From contig DCHO01000065.1 of NCBI GenBank assembly GCA_002315655.1, positions 5,620-69,619 on the forward strand: a stretch of DNA of 64,000 bases. The letters run 5' to 3'. The translations under genes were made by a program, and so were the position numbers. This stretch comes from Christensenella sp. UBA1750 (GTDB lineage Bacteria; Bacillota; Clostridia; Christensenellales; UBA1750). Under the pieces are notes generated by a model. That model searched no databases and was not told the DNA's origin. It worked only from the letters and a program-made list of their open reading frames with translations. The first letter of the stretch is position 1. The number at the start of each line of letters is the position of its first letter. Positions 1-8,229 of this stretch are shown here, one piece after another.

Positions 1-80
1 TCCTGATGCCCGTAAATTACGTTGTTTTCAATTTTTTCCACGGCGAAGTTCCCGCCGGGAATGTCCGTCACGATTCTCAT
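1..80 (-). CDS. Start of an unidentified gene, cut by the left window edge
   Basis: Only the first 26 residues or so are present; they begin MRIVTDIPGGNFAVEKIENN and run off the left edge. The ATG at 80-78 follows a good ribosome site (GAGG) that overlaps the end of the SGNH hydrolase gene, 11 bases upstream, so it should be the last visible gene of that operon. An opening of this kind (xDxPGGNxxVxxIxxxxV) recalls the N-terminus of some bacterial M14 zinc carboxypeptidase-like proteins, but this is a memory-based guess from a short fragment. No catalytic residues are in view. Confidence 0.6.
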   Translation of the reverse strand, partial: MRIVTDIPGGNFAVEKIENNVIYGHQ

Positions 81-91
81 AAAATCGCCTC

Positions 92-1096
92 TTATTTCAG
101 CATTTCCCGCAGGTACGGCAGCACTCTTTCCGCCATGCGGTAGAAGCCCAAGTCATTGGGGTGGCAGCCGTCCGCCGTGCAGGAATCCCGGTCGGTGTCC
201 CCGAAAAGCGTCTGCCCATCCAAGAACCACACCTTTTTGTCCCCCTCGGACAGCGCCTTTTCGTAGGTCGCCTTCACGATGTCCCGGCGGATGCGGTTTT
301 CCTCCATGGCCGCTTCGGTGTAGTCGCTGTCAAAGTCCGGCTTGCTCATCATTAAGATAGGCAGCTCGGGCTGTTGTTCCCGCACGGCCTTGTAGAAGGG
401 GTAATGGGTGTTTTGCAGATGCTCCGGGGTGGGCGCGTTGTGGTCATAGTCCAGCACGAAGGCGGACATGGGCAGGGACGCGACATACTCCCGCATGACA
501 GGCTCACCCTTGGCATTGCCGGAGAAGCCCAAGTTGATGAAATCCGCATCGAGCTTGCGGCAGACCGTGGCAATGTAGTTGATGCCGGGTCGGGATTCCG
601 CACCGCCCTGGGTGATGGAGGAACCATAAAACACGATGGGCTTCTCTATGGTGTAGGGCTTCGGGGCTTCGATCTTAGCGTCCTCCGGGAAGCCTACTTC
701 AAACAGCAGAATCCTGTTGTAGCAGGGCAGATAGACCTCCACATCCTGCATCCTCTCCTGCTTTTCCACCGAAAAGGTGATGAAGGAGGAGGTTGCAAAG
801 TTGTACCCTTTTCCGCCGCGATAGATGCCGTCCACATACACATCCGCGCCGGAGCGTCCGAGGCAACTCATGTTCGTGCCCGCCATGGGCTGCTCCGCCA
901 CGGCATAGCGGATGTTCAGCGTTTTTGCATCGGTGCGGAAGCGAATCCGTCCGCCGGCAGAGTGCCGCGCCAGCGTGGACACACCCTCGCTCACGCTGTC
1001 GATGATGTCCATCGGCAGCCGGAAATAGTCGTGCCCCTCATGGACGCACAGACCATGCAGCTTGAGCGGTTCATCGTTGAGTGTCAGCCATTTCAT
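92..1096 (-). CDS. SGNH/GDSL-type esterase or lipase family protein
   Basis: 334 residues. The C-terminal half carries the SGNH blocks: FYGSSITQGG (nucleophile Ser), LGFSGNA (Gly block), LDYDHNAP (Asn block) and DGCHPND near the end (Asp-x-x-His). The N-terminal 140 residues or so look like a beta-rich accessory domain, as in two-domain carbohydrate esterases. There is no signal peptide, so it is probably cytoplasmic. It lies 25 bases downstream of the sugar kinase gene and is read in the same direction, so a likely role is removing acetyl or other ester groups from imported glycans. The substrate cannot be read from the sequence. Confidence 0.85.
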   Translation of the reverse strand: MKWLTLNDEPLKLHGLCVHEGHDYFRLPMDIIDSVSEGVSTLARHSAGGRIRFRTDAKTLNIRYAVAEQPMAGTNMSCLGRSGADVYVDGIYRGGKGYNFATSSFITFSVEKQERMQDVEVYLPCYNRILLFEVGFPEDAKIEAPKPYTIEKPIVFYGSSITQGGAESRPGINYIATVCRKLDADFINLGFSGNAKGEPVMREYVASLPMSAFVLDYDHNAPTPEHLQNTHYPFYKAVREQQPELPILMMSKPDFDSDYTEAAMEENRIRRDIVKATYEKALSEGDKKVWFLDGQTLFGDTDRDSCTADGCHPNDLGFYRMAERVLPYLREMLK

Positions 1097-1121
1097 AAAG
1101 TCCTTGCTCCTTCAGAAAACC

Positions 1122-2177
1122 TTAATACTTGGCGATGATCTTTTCGATTTCCAGCCGCTTCTTTTCGTTCTCGGCCACCAGCTTTGCCTGGGTTCTGGCG
1201 CGGACGAGGTTGTGCTCGGCGTAGTCGGTGTGGAAATACACATCGCCGTTTAAGTAGTCGGCAAGGAAGCGGGAGCCGCATTCCAGCGTCATGAGCTTTG
1301 CGGCGTCGGGCAGGGTCTCGCGCTCCAGTTTGGTAAGAGACTGTCCGCAGGTGCCCAAGAATCCGTCCGCATAAGCGTCATACAGCTCCAAAGACAGCCA
1401 GACCTTTTCCAAGTCCTTTTCGTCCTCCAAGCCCGTGGACGCGCCGAAGCGGATGGAATCGCCGAAATCGTTCCCGGCCAGCCCGGGCATCACGGTGTCC
1501 AAGTCCAGCACGCACAGCGGTTTGCGGGTCTTGGCATCCAGCATAACGTTGTCCAGTTTGGTGTCGTTGTGGGTGACGCGCAGGGGCAGCTCGCCCTTTT
1601 CCTGCATCGTGACCATCAGCGCCGCGTCCTCCCGGCGGGCAAGGTAGAAGTCAATGTCCGCCTGAACGTTTTTGGCTCTGCCCATGTTGTCGTTCCTGAT
1701 GGCTTCATCCAGCTGCTTATAGCGGTTGACGGTGTTGTGGAACATGGGGATGGTCTCCACCAGCGTGTCTGCCGGGAAGCCGGACAACGCCTTCTGGAAC
1801 ATACCGAAGCCGATGCCGGACTGTCTGAAATCCTCGGCGGTGCCGGAGGACAGCGCCACGGCGTCCGTAATCATTTCCTCCACGCGCCAATATTCGTCAT
1901 TTTCCGTGCGGATGTAATTCTTGCCGTCCAGCGTGTCAATCATGGTGAGCACATGGCGCGGGTCGGGGTCGTTGGCGCGAAGGTACTTCGTCACCTTGTC
2001 GATGTTGCCCATGAGGCCTTCGACGTTCTGGAAAATCTTGTTGTTGATGCGCTGCAGGATGTACTCATGGGGCGCATCGGTGACGACCTTGAAGGTGGAA
2101 TTGATGTGCCCGCCGCCAAAGGGCGTGATGGACACGGGTTTTCCTATGATTTTGAATTGTTTGAGCAGCTTTTCCAT
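1122..2177 (-). CDS. Phosphotransferase, N-acetylhexosamine 1-kinase (NahK)-like
   Basis: 351 residues, the usual length for the aminoglycoside phosphotransferase (APH) fold and for the NahK branch. The Brenner motif is HNDTKLDNVMLD, followed by the metal-binding VLDLDTVMPG. The opening FGGGHINSTFKV and the stretch YILQRINNKIFQN are typical of NahK-like kinases, which phosphorylate GlcNAc/GalNAc at C1 in the lacto-N-biose/galacto-N-biose pathway. The gene starts 3 bases after the stop of the nucleotidyltransferase gene, so the two are coupled; that pairing of sugar-1-kinase with a sugar-1-P nucleotidyltransferase supports the call. Exact sugar specificity is inference. No phosphorylase gene of the GNB pathway is in view. 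Confidence 0.82.
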   Translation of the reverse strand: MEKLLKQFKIIGKPVSITPFGGGHINSTFKVVTDAPHEYILQRINNKIFQNVEGLMGNIDKVTKYLRANDPDPRHVLTMIDTLDGKNYIRTENDEYWRVEEMITDAVALSSGTAEDFRQSGIGFGMFQKALSGFPADTLVETIPMFHNTVNRYKQLDEAIRNDNMGRAKNVQADIDFYLARREDAALMVTMQEKGELPLRVTHNDTKLDNVMLDAKTRKPLCVLDLDTVMPGLAGNDFGDSIRFGASTGLEDEKDLEKVWLSLELYDAYADGFLGTCGQSLTKLERETLPDAAKLMTLECGSRFLADYLNGDVYFHTDYAEHNLVRARTQAKLVAENEKKRLEIEKIIAKY

Positions 2178-2180
2178 TGC

Positions 2181-3098
2181 TTATTCCCTCCACAGATATT
2201 CGGGGTAAACGCCCGCTTTGACTTTTTCTTTCAGAGCGTCCTTGACCTGCTGCAAGTCCTCCTTGTAGGTCATGCCGTACCACACCTCGCTTGTGGGCTC
2301 GACCTTGACGGTGCACAGCCCTTCCTTTAACATGAGGTCGGGAATGAGCGGCAGGAAGTATTCGCATTTTAAGGGGTTCTTGGGCAGGTTCTCGGAAAGC
2401 CACGGTTCGAAACGCTTCTCGATCTGCGGCATGATGCTGGGTTGGAACGCCCACAGGTTCATGGAAACGAAGGTGCCGGCGGGAACGAAAGTGTAGGTTT
2501 CGCCGTCCTCGGTAAAGGCCGCGCCTTCTCCCTCTTTTACGACCTTGGTGCGCTCGGTGATGGCGGTTAGGTAGCTCTTCGCATTGACCTCGCACACGCC
2601 GCGGGCGACGGAGCCGGAGTCGGACAGGGTGTTTTCGATCTTGTAGCCCACCATGGCGTATTCATCCTCGGCGGTGTGGCTGTCCAGGAAGTCCGCCGCA
2701 GCCTGAAAGGCGGTAGGACCGTAGAAGTCGTCCGCATTGATGACGGCAAAGGGCGCGTCAATCAGGTCCTTGGCGCACAGCACGGCGTGGGCGGTGCCAA
2801 AGGGCTTGGTTCTGCCTTCGGGCACGGTGAAGCCTTCGGGCAGCGCATCCATGGTCTGATAGGCGAACTGCACCTCGGCAAACTTTCCCATGCGGGAGAG
2901 AATGACCTCGGCAAAGTCCGCTTCCATCTCGGGCTTGATGATGCACACAATCTTGGTAAACCCGGCCTTGATGGCATCGTACATGGAATAGTCGATGAGC
3001 AGGCAGCCGTTATCGTCCACAGGCGCGGCCTGCTTGAGCCCGCCGAAGCGGCTTCCCAGTCCGGCCGCCATAATCACAAGTATCTTTTCACGTTTCAT
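2181..3098 (-). CDS. Sugar-1-phosphate nucleotidyltransferase
   Basis: 305 residues from MKREKILVIMAAG. The nucleotide-binding loop MAAGLGSRFGGLKQ is a variant of the GxGxRxxPxTxxxPK signature of UDP-glucose pyrophosphorylase-type enzymes, and NADDFYG supplies the metal-binding acidic residues. The ATG at 3098 is chosen because an AAGGAAGGA ribosome site sits just upstream; an in-frame ATG at 3134 has no such site. It is the first gene of the leftward operon (nucleotidyltransferase, kinase, SGNH hydrolase). Its likely task is to turn the sugar 1-phosphate made by the kinase into a UDP-sugar. The family is clear; substrate and nucleotide are inferred. Confidence 0.85.
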   Translation of the reverse strand: MKREKILVIMAAGLGSRFGGLKQAAPVDDNGCLLIDYSMYDAIKAGFTKIVCIIKPEMEADFAEVILSRMGKFAEVQFAYQTMDALPEGFTVPEGRTKPFGTAHAVLCAKDLIDAPFAVINADDFYGPTAFQAAADFLDSHTAEDEYAMVGYKIENTLSDSGSVARGVCEVNAKSYLTAITERTKVVKEGEGAAFTEDGETYTFVPAGTFVSMNLWAFQPSIMPQIEKRFEPWLSENLPKNPLKCEYFLPLIPDLMLKEGLCTVKVEPTSEVWYGMTYKEDLQQVKDALKEKVKAGVYPEYLWRE

Positions 3099-3233
3099 AG
3101 ATTTGTTCCTTCCTTTTTGCGCCAATGTCGGCACACACAGATTCTATTTTATCCTACCATAATCCGCACAAAATTGCAAATTCTACCTTCCCTGTTGAAA
3201 CAAAAAATTTGCGTTTTCGTCCGTCTTCCGGGT

Positions 3234-3263
3234 TTGACAAAACCCGCGGGCTCTATCTATAAT
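3234..3263 (+). promoter_or_regulatory. Sigma-A type promoter of proA
   Basis: TTGACA (3234-3239), 18-base spacer, TATAAT (3258-3263): both hexamers match consensus exactly. It lies about 50 bases before the proA ATG and reads rightward. Confidence 0.85.
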
Positions 3264-3314
3264 AGTACAGGATGGGTTTTTCTCGTCTGCACTACGAAAA
3301 GGCAGGATGATTGT

Positions 3315-4574
3315 ATGACGCAGAGCGTGATGGAAATAGGCAAAAAGGCCAAGGCCGCTTCCCTCCAAATGGCGATAACGGGCATTGTTCTCCGCAACAG
3401 AGCCCTGTGCGAAATGGCACAGGAACTGCGCGCCCGCAAGGAAGCCATTCTTTCCGCAAACGAAAGGGACATTGCTTCTGCCCGTGAGAAGGGTTTGAAG
3501 GAAGCCTTTATCGAGCGGCTGACGCTGAACGACAAGCGCATTGAGGGCATGGCACAGGGCTTGGAGGAGGTCGCCGCACTCCCCGACCCCATCGGCACGG
3601 CAGATAGGATGTGGACGCGCCCCAACGGGCTGCGCATCCTGCAAAAGCGCGTTCCCTTGGGCGTCATCGGCATCATCTATGAGTCCCGCCCCAACGTCAC
3701 CTCCGACGCGGCGGCCATCTGCATCAAGTCCGGCAACGCCTGCATCCTGCGCGGCGGCTCGGAGGCCATTTTCTCCAACTGCGCCATCATGGACGCGCTG
3801 GAAGCCGCAGCAGCATCCGCCGGTCTTCCCGACGGCGCGGTGAATCTGGTACGCGACCCCTCCCGCGAGGCGGCGGCGGAGCTTATGCAGTTGACGGGTT
3901 ATCTCGATGTGCTCATCCCCCGGGGCGGCGCAGGGCTCATCCGTGCCGTGCTGAACACCGCAAAGGTGCCTGTCATCGAGACCGGCACGGGCAACTGCCA
4001 CGTTTATGTGGACAAGGAATGTCACGACTTTTCCATGGCGAAAAATGTCGTTTACAATGCCAAGTTGCGCCGGGTGTCCGTGTGCAACGCCATGGAAACC
4101 CTATTGGTTCACAAAGATATAGCCGAAGCCTTCCTTCCCGAAATGCTCACTCTGCTGCATGAGGAAGGCCATGTGGAAATCCGCGGGGACGAGACCGTCC
4201 GTGCGCTCTGCCCTTATGCCTTGGAAGCCACGGAGGAAGACTGGGCGACGGAATATGATGACTACATCTTAGCCGTAAAAGTGGTTTCTTCGTTAGAGGA
4301 AGCCATCGCCCACATCAACACCTACGGCACCCGCCATTCCGAGAGCATTTTAACCGACGATGTGAACCGTGCGCAGAAATTCATGGACATGGTAGACGCG
4401 GCGGCAGTGTACTTAAACGCCCCCACCTCCTTCACCGACGGCGGCGAGTTCGGCTTTGGCGCGGAGATCGGCATCAGCAACCAAAAGCTGCACGCCAGAG
4501 GCCCCATGGGACCGGAGCATCTGACCACCATCAAGTATCAGATCTTCGGCAGCGGGCAGACCCGCAAGGCTTGA
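3315..4574 (+). CDS. proA: Glutamate-5-semialdehyde dehydrogenase (gamma-glutamyl phosphate reductase)
   Basis: 419 residues, normal for ProA, which reduces gamma-glutamyl phosphate to glutamate semialdehyde with NADPH in proline synthesis. Family marks are the N-terminal helix with NERDIASAREKGL, YESRPNVTSDAAAICIKSGNACILRGG, the active-site Cys in RRVSVCNAMET, and GFGAEIGISNQKLHARGPMG near the C-terminus. The reading frame stays open upstream, but the consensus promoter at 3234-3263 places the real start at the ATG at 3315. The ribosome site (GGCAGGATG) is modest. proB is not next to it: the following gene is a sigma factor with its own promoter, so proA is probably monocistronic here. Confidence 0.96.
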   Translation: MTQSVMEIGKKAKAASLQMAITGIVLRNRALCEMAQELRARKEAILSANERDIASAREKGLKEAFIERLTLNDKRIEGMAQGLEEVAALPDPIGTADRMWTRPNGLRILQKRVPLGVIGIIYESRPNVTSDAAAICIKSGNACILRGGSEAIFSNCAIMDALEAAAASAGLPDGAVNLVRDPSREAAAELMQLTGYLDVLIPRGGAGLIRAVLNTAKVPVIETGTGNCHVYVDKECHDFSMAKNVVYNAKLRRVSVCNAMETLLVHKDIAEAFLPEMLTLLHEEGHVEIRGDETVRALCPYALEATEEDWATEYDDYILAVKVVSSLEEAIAHINTYGTRHSESILTDDVNRAQKFMDMVDAAAVYLNAPTSFTDGGEFGFGAEIGISNQKLHARGPMGPEHLTTIKYQIFGSGQTRKA

Positions 4575-4593
4575 TCCTCTTGTGAACAAATTA

Positions 4594-4624
4594 TTGACAA
4601 AAATTTCAATTTGATTGCAATATT
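4594..4624 (+). promoter_or_regulatory. Candidate promoter of the sigma factor gene
   Basis: A perfect TTGACA (4594-4599) is followed after 18-19 bases by an AT-rich -10-like TGCAATATT (4616-4624). The -35 box is strong and the -10 weak. It sits 45-75 bases before the start codon in the short gap after proA. Confidence 0.5.
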
Positions 4625-4669
4625 ACGAAACATCCTGTGTTTCCGTTTCGTTGGAAAGGTGGTGTGAAG

Positions 4670-5179
4670 ATGCAGGAAGGAAATGTCGATATTGACCGGC
4701 TGGTGCGGCAGTTTGGCACCATGGTCATGCGGCAGGCTTATTTCTATCTGAAAGACAAGCAGAAGGCCGAGGATGTGTGTCAGGAAGTGTTCCTGCGCAT
4801 CTACAAAAAGCGGCCCGAGCTTCCCGATGAGCAGAGTGAAAAAGCCTATCTTCTGCGTGTGACCATCAATCTGTGCAAGGATCAGTTAAAATCCGCATGG
4901 CACAGAAAGGTCGTTCCCATGGCGGAGAACTTCGATGCACCCAGCGCCGGACTGACGCCGGAAGCGGAGTCTGTGCAGGGCGAGGAAAAGCAGCTGCTTT
5001 ATCAGGCGGTCATGGAGCTTCCGGAGATTTACAAGGATGTGGTTCTGCTCTTCTATTATCACGATATGCAGACCGCAGACATCGCCAAGGTGCTGAAAAT
5101 ACCCGAAGTGACGGTAAGAACCCGCCTGATGCGGGCGCGAGGACGTCTCAAGGAGACGTTAAAGGGGAGAATGGTATGA
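4670..5179 (+). CDS. ECF-type sigma-70 family RNA polymerase sigma factor
   Basis: 169 residues. Region 2 includes FGTMVMRQAYFYLKDKQKAEDVCQEVFLRIYK; region 4 includes LPEIYKDVVLLFYYHDMQTADIAKVLKIPEVTVRTRLMRARGRLK with the helix-turn-helix. There are no regions 1 or 3, as in ECF factors. The ATG at 4670 follows a near-perfect AAAGGTGGTGT ribosome site (4655-4665), which is better than the ATG at 4637. The stop overlaps the next start by ATGA (5176-5179), so it is coupled to the downstream membrane protein, the usual arrangement of a sigma factor and its anti-sigma factor. The signal it answers to is unknown. Confidence 0.92.
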   Translation: MQEGNVDIDRLVRQFGTMVMRQAYFYLKDKQKAEDVCQEVFLRIYKKRPELPDEQSEKAYLLRVTINLCKDQLKSAWHRKVVPMAENFDAPSAGLTPEAESVQGEEKQLLYQAVMELPEIYKDVVLLFYYHDMQTADIAKVLKIPEVTVRTRLMRARGRLKETLKGRMV

Positions 5180-5703
5180 TCAAGCTGGAACAATTCAGGG
5201 AAATCGCTGATGATAATTTGCGCGACCTGTCCGCAGACGAGCGCATGGTGATGAAGGTCAGGCAGCTCTGCAACGACAGTCCCGTCCGGGTGAAAGCCCG
5301 TGTGCCCCGGTTTGCCCTCTGCGCAGCGGCAGCCTGTGTGGTCGTGATGGGAATTTCTGCCGCTTTTCTCATGAAGGAGAACGCCTTCCCCCGCTCCCGG
5401 GTGCTTTCCGAAGCAGCGCCCATGACCCTGACCGCTGCCCAGCCTACGCAGGCGCGCACATTGTCCTCCAAGCTCTCCACCTCAGAATCCGTTTCCGGCG
5501 ACTCCCTCTCCTACGGCATCGCCTCCGTGGAGGAATTTTCCGAGGGCTTCGCCGTAGCGCTTGCCACCACAGACCTTTACGGCTATGTCAACGAGGACAA
5601 TCTCTGGGTCGTCCTGCCCATGTATGAATCCGCCGCGCCGGTCAAGGACGGCCGGGCACAGGTCGTGCTGCAGGGCAAGACCATGACCATCGAGGTTCCG
5701 TAA
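5176..5703 (+). CDS. Probable anti-sigma factor: single-pass membrane protein with WG-like C-terminus
   Basis: 175 residues. An N-terminal cytoplasmic part of about 45 residues (MIKLEQFREIADDNL...) precedes one membrane helix, FALCAAAACVVVMGISAAFL, at about 49-68. A Ser/Thr/Ala-rich linker leads to an extracellular tail that resembles one WG-type beta repeat (GYVNEDNLWVVLPMYESAAP). There is no zinc anti-sigma HxxxCxxC motif. The call rests on its four-base overlap with the sigma gene and its topology. How it would bind the sigma factor is not evident from the sequence. Confidence 0.65.
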   Translation: MIKLEQFREIADDNLRDLSADERMVMKVRQLCNDSPVRVKARVPRFALCAAAACVVVMGISAAFLMKENAFPRSRVLSEAAPMTLTAAQPTQARTLSSKLSTSESVSGDSLSYGIASVEEFSEGFAVALATTDLYGYVNEDNLWVVLPMYESAAPVKDGRAQVVLQGKTMTIEVP

Positions 5704-5743
5704 AATTCCCGCGCCAAAACGTCGCGCAAACGCATTTTTGTGC

Positions 5744-5772
5744 TTGCGAAACCGGAATAAATTGCATATAAT
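5744..5772 (+). promoter_or_regulatory. Promoter of the SH3-domain protein gene
   Basis: TTGCGA (5744-5749), 17-base spacer, TATAAT (5767-5772). Followed by an AAAGGAGG ribosome site just before the ATG at 5804. Confidence 0.75.
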
Positions 5773-5803
5773 AAAGGCAGTAAAATCAAAGGAGGAATTT
5801 CCT

Positions 5804-6520
5804 ATGAAGAAATTGGTCAAGGCTTTGTCCCTTCTTCTGGCTCTTGTCTGCATCCTGTCCATGACCGTTGTGGTCAGTGCCGGAACCAAGTGCCTGAAAA
5901 CCCCTTACATCAGCGCTTCCGTGAAGCAGACCGACCATTATCAGAGAACCGTCAGCATTGACGTTTCCAACCTTGAGGACGTCACTTACCTGAAAATCAA
6001 GGAGACCCGCACCTCCGGTGCCGGCAAGTATGTCGTTTCCCGCTCCGTCACCAATCCTTCCGAAGGTAAGCTCACCCTCACTTACACCTTCAAGGTAGCC
6101 ACCAACGAGAAGGACGTTGTCAAGTTCTACGTTGTGGAGTGCTACAACGGCACGACCAAGCTGGCGGAAAAGACCGTCTATGTCGGCTCCAACCAGTATT
6201 TCGACATTGACTCTCTGGACGATGGCTCCGAAAGCCGCGGCTCCTACGACGGCCTCCGCCCCTCCTACAAGGAAGAACCCGCTTCCTCCTCCGATCAGTG
6301 GACGGGCTACCAGGACGATAAGGTTTCCTACGTCGGCATCTACACCGTCAAGTGCAACAAGCTGAACGTCCGCGCCGGAATGTCCACCAAGAGCAAGAAG
6401 GTCGGCTCCATCAAGAAGGGCACCAACGTCTGCGTCTACACCTTCAACGAAGGCTGGGCGAAGATTCTCTACGAAGGCGAATACTGCTACGTCTCCGCCA
6501 AGTACCTGAAGCTCGCTTAA
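5804..6520 (+). CDS. Secreted protein with C-terminal bacterial SH3 domain
   Basis: 238 residues. A clear signal peptide (MKKLVKALSLLLALVCILSM then TVVVSAG) is followed by a beta-rich domain at about 28-130 with no recognised family, a Ser/Asp-rich linker, and a C-terminal SH3b domain (YTVKCNKLNVRAGMSTKSKKVGSIKKG... to the end). SH3b domains usually bind cell-wall peptides, so the protein is probably exported and held at the wall. The ATG at 5804 follows AAAGGAGG. It has its own promoter and terminator, so it is a single-gene unit; regulation by the neighbouring sigma factor is possible but its promoter looks like the housekeeping type. Confidence 0.8.
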   Translation: MKKLVKALSLLLALVCILSMTVVVSAGTKCLKTPYISASVKQTDHYQRTVSIDVSNLEDVTYLKIKETRTSGAGKYVVSRSVTNPSEGKLTLTYTFKVATNEKDVVKFYVVECYNGTTKLAEKTVYVGSNQYFDIDSLDDGSESRGSYDGLRPSYKEEPASSSDQWTGYQDDKVSYVGIYTVKCNKLNVRAGMSTKSKKVGSIKKGTNVCVYTFNEGWAKILYEGEYCYVSAKYLKLA

Positions 6521-6534
6521 TCCCCGCAAAAATC

Positions 6535-6568
6535 AGAAAGCATCCGAGAAATCGGGTGCTTTCTTTTA
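6535..6568 (+). terminator. Rho-independent terminator after the SH3 protein
   Basis: Stem AGAAAGCATCCGA / TCGGGTGCTTTCT with a GAAA loop, then TTTTA. It may also serve leftward transcription from spoIVA, which ends at 6598. Confidence 0.85.
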
Positions 6569-6597
6569 TGCAGAAAACAGAGTTTATGAAGCATTCC

Positions 6598-8073
6598 TCA
6601 TAGCAAAATGCAAAGCATTCCCCCGCTCCCCTCGTTGATGATGCGCGACAGGGTTTCCCGCGTCTTGTTCTGCGCGTCCTCCGGCATCCGCATGAGCTTC
6701 CCGGACAGCCCCTCCCGCATGAGTTCGTGCAGAGATTTCCCAAAAATGTCCGTGTTCCACAGGCTCCCCGGATCGCTCTCGAACTCGGAGAGCAGATTCC
6801 TCATCATTTCCTCCGACTCCTTTTCCGTCCCGATGGTGGGGCTCACCTCCGTGGCAATGTCCACGCGGATGAGGTGCAACGACGGCGCGGTTGCCCGCAG
6901 CTTCACGCCGTACTGTCCGCCGGTTCTAATCAGCTGCGGTTCCTCCAGCGTCAGCTCCTCCATGGACGGCGGCACCAGCCCGTAGCCCGTCTCCCGCACG
7001 GATTCCAGTGCGTCCTTCACTTTGGTGTATTCCCGCTTGGCGGAAACCAGCTCCGTCATCATGCTCATCAGGTGCGCGTCGGACTTGATTTCCTGCCCGC
7101 ACTTCTGTCCCAGCACCTCATAGAACAGCCCCTCGCGCATGGGCAGGTTCAGCAGCACTTCCCCCGTGTCCGCCGCCTTGCTCACCAACACGGGCGCAAG
7201 CGCGTCCTCCGAGACCACTTCGCCCAGCAGCCCGCCCACATCCCGCATGGTGCGCAGGCTCTCCGCGCCGCGCTGCAGCCCGGCAAACACGCTCACCAGC
7301 AGCGGGTCGTCCTCCGGCAGCGTCTCCATCCATTTGGGCAATTCAACGTGCACCTGCCGCACGGGGAAGCTGTCCAGCACCTCATTTAGGATGTCGGAAA
7401 GCCCTTCCCTGTCCAGATGCAGCACATCCTTGACCAGCACAGGCACCCCGTTTTCGCGCTCCAACTCCTGCGTAATATTCTTGCTTTCTTCCGCCCAAGG
7501 GGTCGCGGAATTGACCACCACGGCAAAGGGCTTGCCGCTTTTCTTCACCGCCGAAATCGCCTGCTTTTCCGCCTCCCGGTATTGTTCGTGCGGAATCCCG
7601 GTGAAGCTGCCGTCCGTTGTCACCACAAGCAGCACATTGGCGTGCTCGGCGATCACCCTGTCCGTGCCTTTTTCCGCCGCTTTGGAAAAGGGCATCGGCT
7701 CGCTCTCCCACGGCGTTGTCACCTGCCGCTCCGCCCCGTCCTCCGTCGCGCCGAAGGCTCCCGGCACCACATAGCCCACGCAGTCCACAAAGCGCACCTG
7801 CGCCGCCTGTCCCTCGCCCAACGGGAGAAACACCGGCTCGCTGGGCACAAAGCTCGGCTGCGTGGTCATAATGGTCTTTCCCGCGCCGGACTGCGGAATC
7901 TCGTCCACCATCCGCTGCTTTTCGGGGCTCTCGGGCACATTCGGCAGCACCATCTGCTGCATCATCTTCGCAATCAGCGTCGATTTCCCCGTCCGCACCG
8001 GCCCCGCCACGCCCACAAACAGCGTCCCCCCGCTGCGCACCGCAATATCCCTGTAAACATCGTAGTTTTCCAT
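6598..8073 (-). CDS. spoIVA: Stage IV sporulation protein A, spore coat assembly ATPase
   Basis: 491 residues, almost the same length as Bacillus subtilis SpoIVA (492). It starts MENYDVYRDIAVRSGGTLFV and has the Walker A loop GVAGPVRTGKST, GYVVPGAFGA, and the conserved C-terminal tail GSGGMLCILL that contacts SpoVM/membrane in the model organism. SpoIVA hydrolyses ATP to polymerise on the forespore surface and forms the basement layer of the coat. The ATG at 8073 follows GGAGGGTG; longer in-frame starts do not. It is strong evidence that the organism is an endospore former or descends from one. Expression would be expected in the mother cell under SigE; I did not identify that promoter. Confidence 0.97.
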   Translation of the reverse strand: MENYDVYRDIAVRSGGTLFVGVAGPVRTGKSTLIAKMMQQMVLPNVPESPEKQRMVDEIPQSGAGKTIMTTQPSFVPSEPVFLPLGEGQAAQVRFVDCVGYVVPGAFGATEDGAERQVTTPWESEPMPFSKAAEKGTDRVIAEHANVLLVVTTDGSFTGIPHEQYREAEKQAISAVKKSGKPFAVVVNSATPWAEESKNITQELERENGVPVLVKDVLHLDREGLSDILNEVLDSFPVRQVHVELPKWMETLPEDDPLLVSVFAGLQRGAESLRTMRDVGGLLGEVVSEDALAPVLVSKAADTGEVLLNLPMREGLFYEVLGQKCGQEIKSDAHLMSMMTELVSAKREYTKVKDALESVRETGYGLVPPSMEELTLEEPQLIRTGGQYGVKLRATAPSLHLIRVDIATEVSPTIGTEKESEEMMRNLLSEFESDPGSLWNTDIFGKSLHELMREGLSGKLMRMPEDAQNKTRETLSRIINEGSGGMLCILL

Positions 8074-8165
8074 TGCACACCCTCCGTTGAAAGGTTTTCT
8101 ATGGCAAGGGTATGAAATCCGCACGTTTATTAGAACCGCCACCGTAGGGAAATCAGGTTCCACAA

Positions 8166-8206
8166 GCAAAAGAAAGAGAGGACTGATTGCTCAATCCTCT
8201 CTTTTG
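8166..8206 (-). terminator. Terminator after reverse rubrerythrin
   Basis: Inverted repeat with arms AAGAGAGGA (8174-8182) and TCCTCTCTT (8195-8203), flanked on the leftward exit by TTTCTTTTG. It separates the rubrerythrin from spoIVA. Confidence 0.7.
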
Positions 8207-8229
8207 CTATGCCGTTTTCGGCTTTTTGT

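Noticed and set aside
2676..3314. Upstream in-frame extension of proA to 2676
   Set aside because: It overlaps the nucleotidyltransferase gene on the other strand and a consensus promoter at 3234-3263; ProA length fits the start at 3315.
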